Assembly: GCA_965223105.1 (NCBI GenBank)
Contig: OZ244987.1
Span: 5,642,001 to 5,706,000, forward strand
Direction of reading: 5' to 3'
Source: JABDMH01 sp965223105
GTDB lineage: Bacteria > Bacteroidota > Bacteroidia > Chitinophagales > Saprospiraceae
DNA length: 64,000 nucleotides
Below are positions 18,617 through 27,240 of the stretch, piece after piece. Made by a program: the position numbers and the translations under genes. The first letter of the stretch is position 1, and every line of letters begins with the position of its first letter. The notes below the pieces were generated by a model that worked only from the letters and a program-made list of their open reading frames with translations, made no database searches and had not been told where the DNA came from.

Positions 18617-19954
18617 CTATTTCTCTAACCGTTCAATGCAATTAACCAATGAGCGCAAGGTGTGATAATTTCCTTTCCAAATGGAAGCCTTACGACCTTC
18701 CTTGCTGCTGGGCCTGGTATCCAAACCAGCACTGTAGATACCCATATGCTCCTGGTCAAAAAGGTAATGCTTAATGTAATTCCATTGTTTGATAAAGAAG
18801 TCAAAATAGGCTATATCATCGTCTGGATACAAGTCCGTCATGATCAAAAGGGTATTCATTGCCTCCACCTGGGCCCACCACACCTTAGCATCTTCGATAA
18901 TCTCTAAATCCCCTTCTTCCTCGTAGTAATAACCCCGGTCAAGGAAGCCTCCCGGTTCTTCGTCCCAGGCGTGCTTAATGGTATGATCCACCATCTTCTT
19001 TGACTTAATGGCTGTCGTCTCATCGACCTCGTGATAGATCACTTCCGCAGCTTCTCGTAAGAGGTAGGCGGTTTCAATATCATGTCCAAATGACACATGA
19101 TCCAGATGGTGATTCCGTTCCCTGACTTCCTCTGACGAATCTCGAAATATCACGGGTGTCCAATCCTGTTGAAAAAACAAATTCATGTAGCCCTTATCGG
19201 TCGTGATGGTATCGCGAATGATGACCAGCAATTCTTCTACCCGTGCTTTGACCAGGGAATCTGGCCACACTTTGTACAACTCGGAAAATGCCTCCAGCAA
19301 GTGAATAGAGCTGTTCTGATCCTTTGGAGGCGCAGTATGCCCTCCCTTCATCGGTGTACCATCCTGTTGTAAAAATTGAAAATAACCTCCATACTCGGGA
19401 TCATGGCTGTGCTTTTCCAGCCATTCGAATCCTAATTTCGCCAATCTCAAACTGGCATGATCTCCAGTAGCTTCGTAATGAGCCGATAAACCATAGATAG
19501 CGAATGCGTTCCCGTAAGCAGTCTTGATAAAACCCAACTTTGGATCCGGATCCACTGGCCTTCCCTCACGGGTTACCAATTGAAAGAAACCTCCGAAGTC
19601 TGGATCCCACATTTTATACTCGAGAAATGCCGCCCCATGATCAGCTACGTAAACGTATTTATCACTGTCATGAAAAAGAGAAAGTCTCGAAGGTGACCAT
19701 ACATGCCGGGATTGTGTCACAATCATTTTCTTCTGATCCCCAAAGGGTTGCCAGAGCGCATCAAAATCACTCAGAAAACCTCCATGTACCGTATCTAAAA
19801 TTTTGGGGTACCAGGGATCGACGACATAATTTTGTAAGAACTCACGCATTTCCTGAGCAATTTCCTGACGAACCATTTTCTGCTCACCGCCTTGTTGAGC
19901 CTCCAGGCTGATCGTGGGAATCAGCAATAAGAGTAATATGGTTTTTGCTTTCAT
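18617..19954 (-). CDS. Exported AGE-family epimerase/isomerase ((alpha/alpha)6 barrel)
   Basis: A ~445-residue protein of the N-acylglucosamine 2-epimerase / cellobiose 2-epimerase family. The ATG at 19954 begins a clear Sec signal (KTILLLLLIPTISLEAQ). Family words: HVWSPSRLSLF (~86-96), KTAYGNAFAIYGLSAHYEATG (~145-165, split), HLLEAFSELYKVWP (~219-232), VSFGHDIETAYLLREAAE (~286-303) with the catalytic-type His, and WWAQVEAMNTLL (~359-370). The enzyme interconverts C2 epimers of free or reducing-end sugars; an exported form probably acts on oligosaccharides in the periplasm. Repeat copy B lies just upstream. Confidence 0.85.
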   Translation of the reverse strand: MKAKTILLLLLIPTISLEAQQGGEQKMVRQEIAQEMREFLQNYVVDPWYPKILDTVHGGFLSDFDALWQPFGDQKKMIVTQSRHVWSPSRLSLFHDSDKYVYVADHGAAFLEYKMWDPDFGGFFQLVTREGRPVDPDPKLGFIKTAYGNAFAIYGLSAHYEATGDHASLRLAKLGFEWLEKHSHDPEYGGYFQFLQQDGTPMKGGHTAPPKDQNSSIHLLEAFSELYKVWPDSLVKARVEELLVIIRDTITTDKGYMNLFFQQDWTPVIFRDSSEEVRERNHHLDHVSFGHDIETAYLLREAAEVIYHEVDETTAIKSKKMVDHTIKHAWDEEPGGFLDRGYYYEEEGDLEIIEDAKVWWAQVEAMNTLLIMTDLYPDDDIAYFDFFIKQWNYIKHYLFDQEHMGIYSAGLDTRPSSKEGRKASIWKGNYHTLRSLVNCIERLEK

Positions 19955-20443
19955 TATTATGCGATTTATCAATTACTGTTGGGCACCACCCTGTTCATGG
20001 ATCGGACACAATGGTTTCGCCATTTGTTTTTGAATCCATAAAATTTATACTCACTCAATTCGTCTTGTCAAAATCCAAAATATTTCAAGCCCAATCTAAC
20101 TCAGAGGTTATTAAAGGTACCCTTATAATAGAGGTACCCTGTCGGGAAATTAGGACCAAACTGTTTTGCATAGGCTCAATTTAATTAAAATAATCTGAAG
20201 AATGCATTTAGGTTGGAACTGTAATTGATTACAGGCCCAAGGTTAAAAAAGATGCAAATTTGCTTTAAGGAGTAACCATTTTTCGAACTTAGCAAACGTA
20301 TGGGGTGAAAAAGCACCGGTATTATAGAAATCGGCGTTAAGAAACTTGCTGAGTACTGATGCAAGAGCTACCAGCAGGCGGGCATCCATAATTTAGGTAA
20401 AAAAGTATAGCGAAAAACAATGGGCAATCTACCTATATCGGGA
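19955..20443. other. Intergenic region upstream of the AGE epimerase
   Basis: About 490 bases without a convincing gene. It contains dispersed repeat copy B (19989-20051), two GGTACC palindromes near 20117-20140 around the word CTTATAATAGAG, and otherwise AT-rich sequence. Because both neighbours are on the minus strand, it should hold the promoter of the epimerase and the transcription end region of the propeller gene. Confidence 0.6.
19989..20051 (+). repeat. Dispersed intergenic repeat, copy B
   Basis: Reads CCCTGTTCATGGATCGGACA, then CAATGGTTTCGCCATTTGTT, TTTGAATCCA and AAATTTATACT. It is close to the reverse complement of copy C (61227-61288). The centre is a potential hairpin (CAATGG/CCATTTG around TTTCG). 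It lies between the epimerase start and the next gene's stop. Confidence 0.65.
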
Positions 20444-23400
20444 TTAAATCTTCAACCATTTTATGGTTGCATCTACCCCATCGCCCTGAAGGCGAAGGAA
20501 ATACATTCCAGGTGGCAAATGGCTTACATCCCAGTTTGAGATGAATCCGTCATAGATCTCCACCTTATTTCCCCTCCAAAAAGTTTGCCTCTGAAGGGAG
20601 GTGAGCGACACATGAAGCCTTAGGTTGGAATGGGTAGACCAAGATATTCGTAGCTGATCCCTAGCAGGATTCGACAAAACCTGATACTCTAGAATTCCGG
20701 TCTCATGGTCGATGACTGGCGTCGGATCTTCGCCCACACTAAAATTATCGATGGTCCATCCCCAACCCTCAAGACGGGGATCAGAAAACAATTTAAACCG
20801 CAGGTATACAGAATCGCCGGGTTGAAAAAATTGAGCCAGATCAAAAGCCCGAGTCTTGAATAGAGACTCACTGGGAGTGAAAGGGTCCCGGTCATAGGCG
20901 GCAAGCCAGTCCTCTTCAGCCCTCGAATCGTAGGCTGCGATCGTGGAAAATGATCGACCAAAATCTGCAGTTGCTTCTATCAAGCAAAAATCAAAAAAGT
21001 CCTGAGAAGGAAAATCGTCCGTCTCTCCCGGTTCCACAAGAACAACCTCATCAAATGACACTGGGGTTGTCACGGCGTCGATCAAAATCGGTTTTTGGAA
21101 AACAGCCATAGAAAGAGATAAATTGGGATAGGGATGTGGACTGTTTAAAGAACGTCCAGGTAAAATCTCTGGGTTCTCAATCATCCAATCCAGCAAAGCA
21201 AAATCCTTCTGATCATCAGAAAAATCTGAAAAGTATTGGGCAATAGGAATATAATCTACGGCATGGATTTTGCCGGCAGCAAGATCCCTCAATACAACAC
21301 CATCATGAAAAGCCTCAACCTTGGCAATGACATCATGGAATTGATCTCCTTCAATCTGGGTTGCAAATTCAGTGAAAGAGAAAACGCCTGCATCCTTCAT
21401 GTCCAACTTTCGAATCTCTACAGTGGTATCTCCCTCGACATGCATCTGTAGAATAAGTCTCACACTGTCGGCATTTGACCGGAGTCTCACTGTGCCTGAA
21501 ACCCTACTGGCAAAAATGTCATCATCAAGATCTAGTCGAGGAGCGAGGGCTGCAACTGGCTTCGGTTGGTAGGCCTCCAGCTCTGGTAGGGCTACCGTCC
21601 AAATGCCCCTACCGTGAGTTGCAACCACCACCTCATCATTGACCACTTTCAATTGCCATATCGAAACATTGGGCAAACCATTATCGGCCAGGTGCCAGCT
21701 GTCGCCACTATTGGTACTCTCAAATAATCCGATTTCAGTACCGGCCCACAATATGTCAGGATTATGGGGCATTACCAGTAAATCATAAGTCGCTACATCA
21801 GGAAATCCATTACTACTTTCTGGTCGGTTGGTTACAAAACCGCTGATGTCTTCGAGTGTCTCACCCAGATCGGTAGTCCGGATAACTTTAGGTCCATCAG
21901 CCTGGGAAAACAAAAAATAAGCCGTACTATCTGCAAGCGGATGGGTGGCAATGTTGGTTATTAGGCCTAACGAAGCGCCTTGATAACGGGTGGCCATCTG
22001 AAAAGTTGTTCCTCCGTCACTGGATACAGTCATTTCAGAATTTTCGCGAAGTGCAGCGCCCGACCAAACAATCGAGGGATTGGCTATGGATATACGCACC
22101 GGCGTGGCCAACCCCTGAAAACGCCAACCCTCAGGCATAGTGATCACTTGCCAGGAGTCGCCAAAGTCAGTGGACTTAAGAACACCTTGGTCGCTCACAC
22201 TAAAAAGCAAATCCGGATCTTGTTGCGATCCTGCCATCCTGGTCAGAAAAGGACCCTCTCCAGGTAATTCCAACCTCCTCCAACTGCGACCACCATTATC
22301 GCTCCGAAATGCATTGTTAAACTGCGAAGTTTCTATGACCTGATTGGTCTTTTCAAAGTGCCATACCGGCTCAAATCCATCACCGCCAGGTGTTGCGTCC
22401 CAATCCGACTCAGCATCAGGATCCGATGGTGATATCCAACTTCCATTATCTTGGGTACCTCCTACATACCGATCTGCACCATTTTGTTTATCAACACCAT
22501 AAAACTGTGCTGTGATGAATCCGTCAGCAGTCTCATAATGCAGAATATTGTTACAAAAAATATCCTCACATTCGGAATCAAAAGTGGCTCCAGTCTGTAG
22601 AAAACTTTCTCCCCCATCCTGAGAAAAAGCCACTCCTCCATCGTTGCCGGAAATTATAAAAAACTGCTTTTCCACACTGTCCCTAGGAATCAGGAGAAGG
22701 TGATGGTGGTCTACGTGTACCCCCTTTCCTCGGGCTTCCGGATAGCGGTTTATGTATTCTCTATAGGTATCTACCACGGGTTCCATGATGGCCAAGTATT
22801 GGTCTGCCCGATCGTCAAATTCTTCAATGGTGATTTTCAATATGGGACCCGCACCTCCTACAAAAACTGTAGAGGAATCATAGGGATGCACCGCCAACGT
22901 ATTGTTGTACCAACCCTGGTCACCCATCCAGTTGCCAAAGGCATTTGCAGCATTGACAGGCTCTACATCAAACCAGGTCTCACCACCGTCATCAGACATC
23001 AACAACTTTGAGGTGCTTTGGTCTTGATCTTCGGATGAAGGATTACGCTGCGCTGAAAGATATAGATACGAGGGGGCAGTTGGTGAAACAGCCATTTCTA
23101 AGCGACAAAAATCTCGGTCGGCTTCATACACCAACCGCCAATGATCACCTCCATCGCTGCTCTTGATTATACCACTTCCATAAATCGTGGCATAAAGTAC
23201 CTCGAAATCAGTTGGATCGGATACCACCTGTTGAATTGCATCGGCTGAGGAATAGATCGACTCTATGCTGAGGCCACCATCCACACTGCGGTAGATATTA
23301 CTGGTTGTGGCTTGATTGGGTTGTCTTGGGTTTGTCAAGGCAGAAAACACCAGATGATCCTCATCATTCGGATCTACAATAATTCGATAGATCACCGATA

Positions 23401-24010
23401 ATTGGTCAGGCAGGATGGTAGATGCAAGTGGAGTCCAGGATTCTCCTCCATCAATGGACTTCCAAATGCCGTTGCCCAAGACGCGCCTGCTCGCTCCAAA
23501 TCCTTCACCCGTGCCCGCATAAAGCACTTTTGGATTATGTAAACTACCGGCAAGAGTTGCGGTAGCAAGGTTTGGAAAATCGGCAGTCAAGTTCCGCCAC
23601 GTTTGGCCCCCATCCTCTGTTTTCCATACTCCTCCTGAAGCCGCTCCAGCGTAAAGTGTCATAGCTGTCGTATCGCTTCGATCATGCCACAAGCCACGGG
23701 TACGACCTCCTACGTTGGCTGGTCCCCTGGAGATCCATGGCAAGGGTGCCGAACGAGCTTTCGATCTTTTTGCATAGGCTTGATGTAAAGCCCGCTGCTT
23801 ATATCCAGGTAAATATTGGGGTCCGCCATCTCCCTCGGCAGTGCGAATGGCTCTATGGTAGGCAAGAAATCTTTCTGGCCCATCCATTTTGTGAATGGAA
23901 CCAATGCTATGACCGTCATGATCGGCGAGGTCGGAGATGCGCTCCCCTTGCCAGCACGCAAAGAGAAGATTTAATGTGAGAAAAAATGCAGCATGGTTTA
24001 GGTTCTTCAT
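20444..24010 (-). CDS. Giant secreted VPS10/sortilin-like BNR beta-propeller protein with T9SS signal
   Basis: A 1188-residue secreted protein. After a lipobox-like signal (LLFAC, C19) comes WISRGPANVGGRTRGLW (~93-109), the standard start of the Bacteroidota VPS10-like propeller proteins. Many Asp-box/BNR repeats follow (for example KTEDGGQTWRNL ~130, KSIDGGESWTPL, KSSDGGDHWRLV, STDFGDSWQVI, ESTNSGDSWHLA), filling two propellers up to ~ residue 780. A beta-sandwich region follows, then ~1115-1188 is a type IX sorting domain (NPARDQLRISWS ... LPPGMYFLRLQ). Asp-box propellers occur in sialidases and xyloglucanases, but no catalytic residues are evident here. It overlaps the small lipoprotein gene upstream by four bases. 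Confidence 0.85.
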   Translation of the reverse strand: MKNLNHAAFFLTLNLLFACWQGERISDLADHDGHSIGSIHKMDGPERFLAYHRAIRTAEGDGGPQYLPGYKQRALHQAYAKRSKARSAPLPWISRGPANVGGRTRGLWHDRSDTTAMTLYAGAASGGVWKTEDGGQTWRNLTADFPNLATATLAGSLHNPKVLYAGTGEGFGASRRVLGNGIWKSIDGGESWTPLASTILPDQLSVIYRIIVDPNDEDHLVFSALTNPRQPNQATTSNIYRSVDGGLSIESIYSSADAIQQVVSDPTDFEVLYATIYGSGIIKSSDGGDHWRLVYEADRDFCRLEMAVSPTAPSYLYLSAQRNPSSEDQDQSTSKLLMSDDGGETWFDVEPVNAANAFGNWMGDQGWYNNTLAVHPYDSSTVFVGGAGPILKITIEEFDDRADQYLAIMEPVVDTYREYINRYPEARGKGVHVDHHHLLLIPRDSVEKQFFIISGNDGGVAFSQDGGESFLQTGATFDSECEDIFCNNILHYETADGFITAQFYGVDKQNGADRYVGGTQDNGSWISPSDPDAESDWDATPGGDGFEPVWHFEKTNQVIETSQFNNAFRSDNGGRSWRRLELPGEGPFLTRMAGSQQDPDLLFSVSDQGVLKSTDFGDSWQVITMPEGWRFQGLATPVRISIANPSIVWSGAALRENSEMTVSSDGGTTFQMATRYQGASLGLITNIATHPLADSTAYFLFSQADGPKVIRTTDLGETLEDISGFVTNRPESSNGFPDVATYDLLVMPHNPDILWAGTEIGLFESTNSGDSWHLADNGLPNVSIWQLKVVNDEVVVATHGRGIWTVALPELEAYQPKPVAALAPRLDLDDDIFASRVSGTVRLRSNADSVRLILQMHVEGDTTVEIRKLDMKDAGVFSFTEFATQIEGDQFHDVIAKVEAFHDGVVLRDLAAGKIHAVDYIPIAQYFSDFSDDQKDFALLDWMIENPEILPGRSLNSPHPYPNLSLSMAVFQKPILIDAVTTPVSFDEVVLVEPGETDDFPSQDFFDFCLIEATADFGRSFSTIAAYDSRAEEDWLAAYDRDPFTPSESLFKTRAFDLAQFFQPGDSVYLRFKLFSDPRLEGWGWTIDNFSVGEDPTPVIDHETGILEYQVLSNPARDQLRISWSTHSNLRLHVSLTSLQRQTFWRGNKVEIYDGFISNWDVSHLPPGMYFLRLQGDGVDATIKWLKI

Positions 24011-24453
24011 AATCTGGGATATGGTTTAGTCTTCTGGGTACGGACATCAAAAACGTACTGTCTCTTCCCCTCCCCCTCTTTCACCATACCCGGTATTGCT
24101 TCACAAAGGATTTCGTGATTATTCATCCATCGGACCGATCCCTTCGGCAAGATCTGCTCAAAGACAATCTCCTCAGAAGCTAAATCAAAGACGAAAAAAT
24201 AGATGGTCGGAGGAGTATGATTTGGATTAATCTGCACAGATTTTCGCACCAATGCGGCAGACTTGTCCCCATTCAGAAGAACTTCGTACCCAGTAATAAA
24301 CACATCTTCAGCCTTCCTTTCCAATTTTTCCAACTTTAGCTCCTCTGTCGTTTTCTCTGGCAATTTGCAGTGCATCGTTGATAAGACGAAGAAAATAGTA
24401 CTTAAGACAAATGGCAAAGCGAGCTGATCATCTTTTGGTATCATAGAAGTCAA
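24007..24453 (-). CDS. Small exported lipoprotein, unknown function
   Basis: A 148-residue protein with an N-terminal hydrophobic segment ending in a lipobox-like STMHC (C29), then a charged linker (TTEELKLEKLERKAEDV) and a beta-rich body with TGYEVLLNGDKSAALVRKS and GSVRWMNNHEILCEAIPGMV. The frame has an alternative ATG at 24444. Its stop overlaps the start of the giant propeller gene (ATGA), so the two are translated together and are likely functional partners on the cell surface. I do not recognise the family. Confidence 0.6.
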   Translation of the reverse strand: MTSMIPKDDQLALPFVLSTIFFVLSTMHCKLPEKTTEELKLEKLERKAEDVFITGYEVLLNGDKSAALVRKSVQINPNHTPPTIYFFVFDLASEEIVFEQILPKGSVRWMNNHEILCEAIPGMVKEGEGKRQYVFDVRTQKTKPYPRL

Positions 24454-24629
24454 TCATTGGGACGGTTCCTGAGATGATTATGTTTTAACGACCGAAAAAA
24501 ATTGGCAGGAATGTCTTCATCAGGTCACCTTTATCAGTAACCTTTCATCCAACATTCATAGACATGAATAGTTCAAGGGCAGAGAATTTACATATATTGA
24601 TGGCCTATTTTTTAACACAACATTAAACA

Positions 24630-25061
24630 ATGACTATAAAACAACTGATAAAATTAGAAGACAAAGCAAAGGAGGTTTGGGTAATCAGTCCTGGGTTACA
24701 CTATGACACCGAAAATGAAGAATTCTCCGAATTGGTGAGCGTCAATTTGGGAGAAAAGACCAAATACCGCTATATCGTACCAGCCACCAGACAAATTGAA
24801 AAAAATATCAAGGCCTACAAGAAGATCTACGGTGTTACGGAGGAGGAGATCAGACAGAATTTTCTCATTTTACCTGATTCTGAATTTAACCCATTCATTA
24901 CTGAATGTGCCATTTATGATGCGTCCACAGATTGTATTGCATGTACAGCTCCAGGCATGGAAGACAACCGGGATGTCATCAAATACAACAGTGAGACGGC
25001 TCAGCGAATGGCCAAAGCTTTTAAACAGCTCTGGCGCAAGTACAAGCGCACCAACCCATAA
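24630..25061 (+). CDS. Hypothetical cytosolic protein, possibly a PLD-like/sensor-type domain
   Basis: A 143-residue protein without signal peptide or membrane helix. It is a mixed alpha/beta protein: KLEDKAKEVWVISPGLHYD (~8-26), GEKTKYRYIVPATRQIEKNI (~41-60), a helical stretch ending IRQNFLILP, then FITECAIYDASTDCIACTAPG (~90-110). The order 'helix, VWVISP, RYI-P, F-L-P, E-AIYD' recalls the C-terminal phospholipase-D-like sensor domains of some regulators, but the HxK motif of active enzymes is absent. This resemblance is weak. It is flanked by genes on the opposite strand and so is a single-gene unit; ATG 24630 follows an A-rich leader (CATTAAACA). Confidence 0.65.
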   Translation: MTIKQLIKLEDKAKEVWVISPGLHYDTENEEFSELVSVNLGEKTKYRYIVPATRQIEKNIKAYKKIYGVTEEEIRQNFLILPDSEFNPFITECAIYDASTDCIACTAPGMEDNRDVIKYNSETAQRMAKAFKQLWRKYKRTNP

Positions 25062-25137
25062 ATTAATTCATGATTCTTTTGCTGATCGAAAATTGATCGG
25101 GACATTATTACCGTAGTTGACAAATAATTAATATTTG

Positions 25138-25989
25138 TCAATCGATGAAGTCATCAGAGGATGTACTGGGCGCCCAATATTTCTCAATATGATTAATTAC
25201 CAAATCCACTCCCTGCACATGGGATACATAAGGTGGCATCGCTGGATTATACATAGCATCAGTGAGATCACGTAGCAAAACCACATTCTTTCCCACCTTA
25301 ACCTGACCGCGAATGCCAAAAGTCCGACCCAAGACACACATGTTGGTATGTACGCCACACAGTGCAATGTTAACAATGCCCTCTTCCTCACAATAATTAA
25401 AGATTTCCTGGCCACTGTCAGAAATGAGATCTTCATCGTAAATGTCGATGGTTTCGATTTGTCTGGTCCAGACACTTTCAGGTTTATCTCCAGCAGAATC
25501 ACAACCCTCATCAGAATCATCAATTGGGAGGGCATCTTCCCTGGTGCTGTCCAGATGAAACCAATAAGCTAGTGGGATAGGCGGTTCATGCCTGGGTAGA
25601 TGAATAGCTTTGTTTCTTGCCGGGTGATCTTGATAAAATTCCATGGTTGAACTAGGTGCATGAATAATTTTGACACCCCTCTTCCTGGCAACTTCGATGG
25701 CATAATTGACCTTAGGTGCCATAGCCGCTACTCTGGCGGTTGCACTATCGCACCAGTGGCGATCCCACATGTCGCAGATGATGATGGCGGTTTCTGCAGG
25801 TCTCCAACTCGTTAGCTTTTCAATTTCTTGCCAATCATTGTCATGAGAAATTTGCTGTCGACTGAGAAACTGCAAGCTATCAGGAAATGATGTCTTGCCA
25901 TGCTGAGAATGTGCAGATTGACCGCCGCACCCAAGAAGACACAAGGAACCCATTAAACACATCATGGCCAGAAAATCGCCAGCTTTCAT
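25138..25989 (-). CDS. Isochorismatase-like cysteine hydrolase, exported lipoprotein
   Basis: A ~283-residue protein of the isochorismatase / cysteine hydrolase fold. ATG 25989 (frame opens at 25998) gives a compact lipoprotein signal with lipobox LLGC (C24 counted from 25998). The catalytic Asp is D76 in IIICDMWDRHWC and the nucleophilic Cys is C221 in CGVHTNMCVLG; HAPSSTMEFY (~113-122) is a typical family stretch. Relatives hydrolyse amide or ester bonds (nicotinamidase, N-carbamoylsarcosine amidase) using Asp-Lys-Cys chemistry. Being exported, it would act on an external amide. It is divergent from the PIG-L deacetylase gene (133-142 bases between starts), the next gene of the exported-enzyme block. 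Confidence 0.8.
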   Translation of the reverse strand: MKAGDFLAMMCLMGSLCLLGCGGQSAHSQHGKTSFPDSLQFLSRQQISHDNDWQEIEKLTSWRPAETAIIICDMWDRHWCDSATARVAAMAPKVNYAIEVARKRGVKIIHAPSSTMEFYQDHPARNKAIHLPRHEPPIPLAYWFHLDSTREDALPIDDSDEGCDSAGDKPESVWTRQIETIDIYDEDLISDSGQEIFNYCEEEGIVNIALCGVHTNMCVLGRTFGIRGQVKVGKNVVLLRDLTDAMYNPAMPPYVSHVQGVDLVINHIEKYWAPSTSSDDFID

Positions 25990-26131
25990 TGAGAACATGT
26001 TCCTGGATTTATCTCCTTATAGACTCTTTATGTGGAAAAAACATCGATTCACTCCAGCATTTACGGTGTGAATAAGTAAACTTGAAAATTGTAATTTACA
26101 AAAGCTCATTCACTAGACAATTTATTATTCT

Positions 26132-27103
26132 ATGCATCGTCGTACTTTTATAGAAAGCAGCATTGCCCTACCCTTCATACCCACTTCGCTACAGCAACGA
26201 ACTTTTGTATCCGAGGAGGAGCTCGTCATTGAAAGATCAGAATCGGGAAGGCCTCATCAGGGCAAGGTATTGGCAGCGATTCAACCCCATTCTGATGACA
26301 TACCGTTGTTTGCCGCTGGTACAGTTGCCAAGTTATTGGCTGAGGGATATACTGGCTATTTAATTCGAACAACGAATGATGATCATGCTGGGAAAGGAGC
26401 AACACCAGGTGAGGTTGTACTGAACAATGAACGTGACAATGAGAAGGTGGCTGAAGCACTCGGAATGAAGAAAAACTATGACTTGGGTTACCGCAACCAC
26501 CGCATGGATAATATCAGTGTCGTGGAATTGCGTGCCCGACTTATCTTCCTTATCCGTCTCTTAAAAATTGATACCATCATATCTTACGATCCATGGGGCC
26601 ACTATGAGGAAAATCCCGACCATTATGTCACCGCCAAAGCCATTGAGGCCGCCTGTTGGATGGCAGGGGGACGATTGGATTTCCCCGAACATTTTGATTC
26701 AGGTCTGAAACCACACGTCGTCAAGGAAAAATATTACTTCGCAAGAGGCCCTCAGTTGGTCAATCGCATTGTAGACATCACAAAACACCTGGAGGTGAAG
26801 ATTGAGGCCAATTTGGCCAATGTGACTCAAGGACCAGCTGGGCAAAGCGGATCTGCTTTAAAGTCCCGGCTGTCAAAAGAGGGAAAAAGCCTCTCGATTT
26901 TGGGTGAAGACGATTCCACATCCAACCGCAATTATATCCGTCACTTCGTGCTCGATATCGACTCTCACCATCTACGAGGTATTCCATCAGACCGGGCCAT
27001 AGGCGAAGAGTTTGGCCTGGGATGGGCAGAGTGCTTCCATTATGTTGGACCCAGAGCATCCCAGTTATCAGCATACATTGAAAAACACGGCAAGAAGAAA
27101 TGA
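26132..27103 (+). CDS. PIG-L (LmbE-like) family deacetylase with twin-arginine-like signal
   Basis: A 323-residue protein of the PIG-L/LmbE zinc-dependent N-deacetylase family. The signature PHSDD (residues 52-56) provides zinc ligands H53 and D56 with D55 as general base; the third ligand is likely H in the NPDHYVTAK segment (~165-173). The N-terminus MHRRTFIESSIALPFIPTS looks like a short Tat signal. Family members deacetylate N-acetylglucosamine linked to inositol, lipids, bacillithiol or mycothiol precursors, or free GlcNAc derivatives. The gene is followed after 137 bases by the SelA/DgaE-like gene, also with a Tat-like start, so both may act on one amino-sugar-derived substrate in the periplasm (inferred). 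Confidence 0.85.
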   Translation: MHRRTFIESSIALPFIPTSLQQRTFVSEEELVIERSESGRPHQGKVLAAIQPHSDDIPLFAAGTVAKLLAEGYTGYLIRTTNDDHAGKGATPGEVVLNNERDNEKVAEALGMKKNYDLGYRNHRMDNISVVELRARLIFLIRLLKIDTIISYDPWGHYEENPDHYVTAKAIEAACWMAGGRLDFPEHFDSGLKPHVVKEKYYFARGPQLVNRIVDITKHLEVKIEANLANVTQGPAGQSGSALKSRLSKEGKSLSILGEDDSTSNRNYIRHFVLDIDSHHLRGIPSDRAIGEEFGLGWAECFHYVGPRASQLSAYIEKHGKKK

Positions 27104-27240
27104 TCTTGACCTAAATTTCTGGTACAAATTAGACCGCTAGTACAAGCGCACTCAAGAGATTTTTCTCTCATCTTTTGTGACCAGTGAGATCCTAGAGAAT
27201 TTCAGTAAATTAGAAACATAGTGCAAAAAAAAATAATGAG

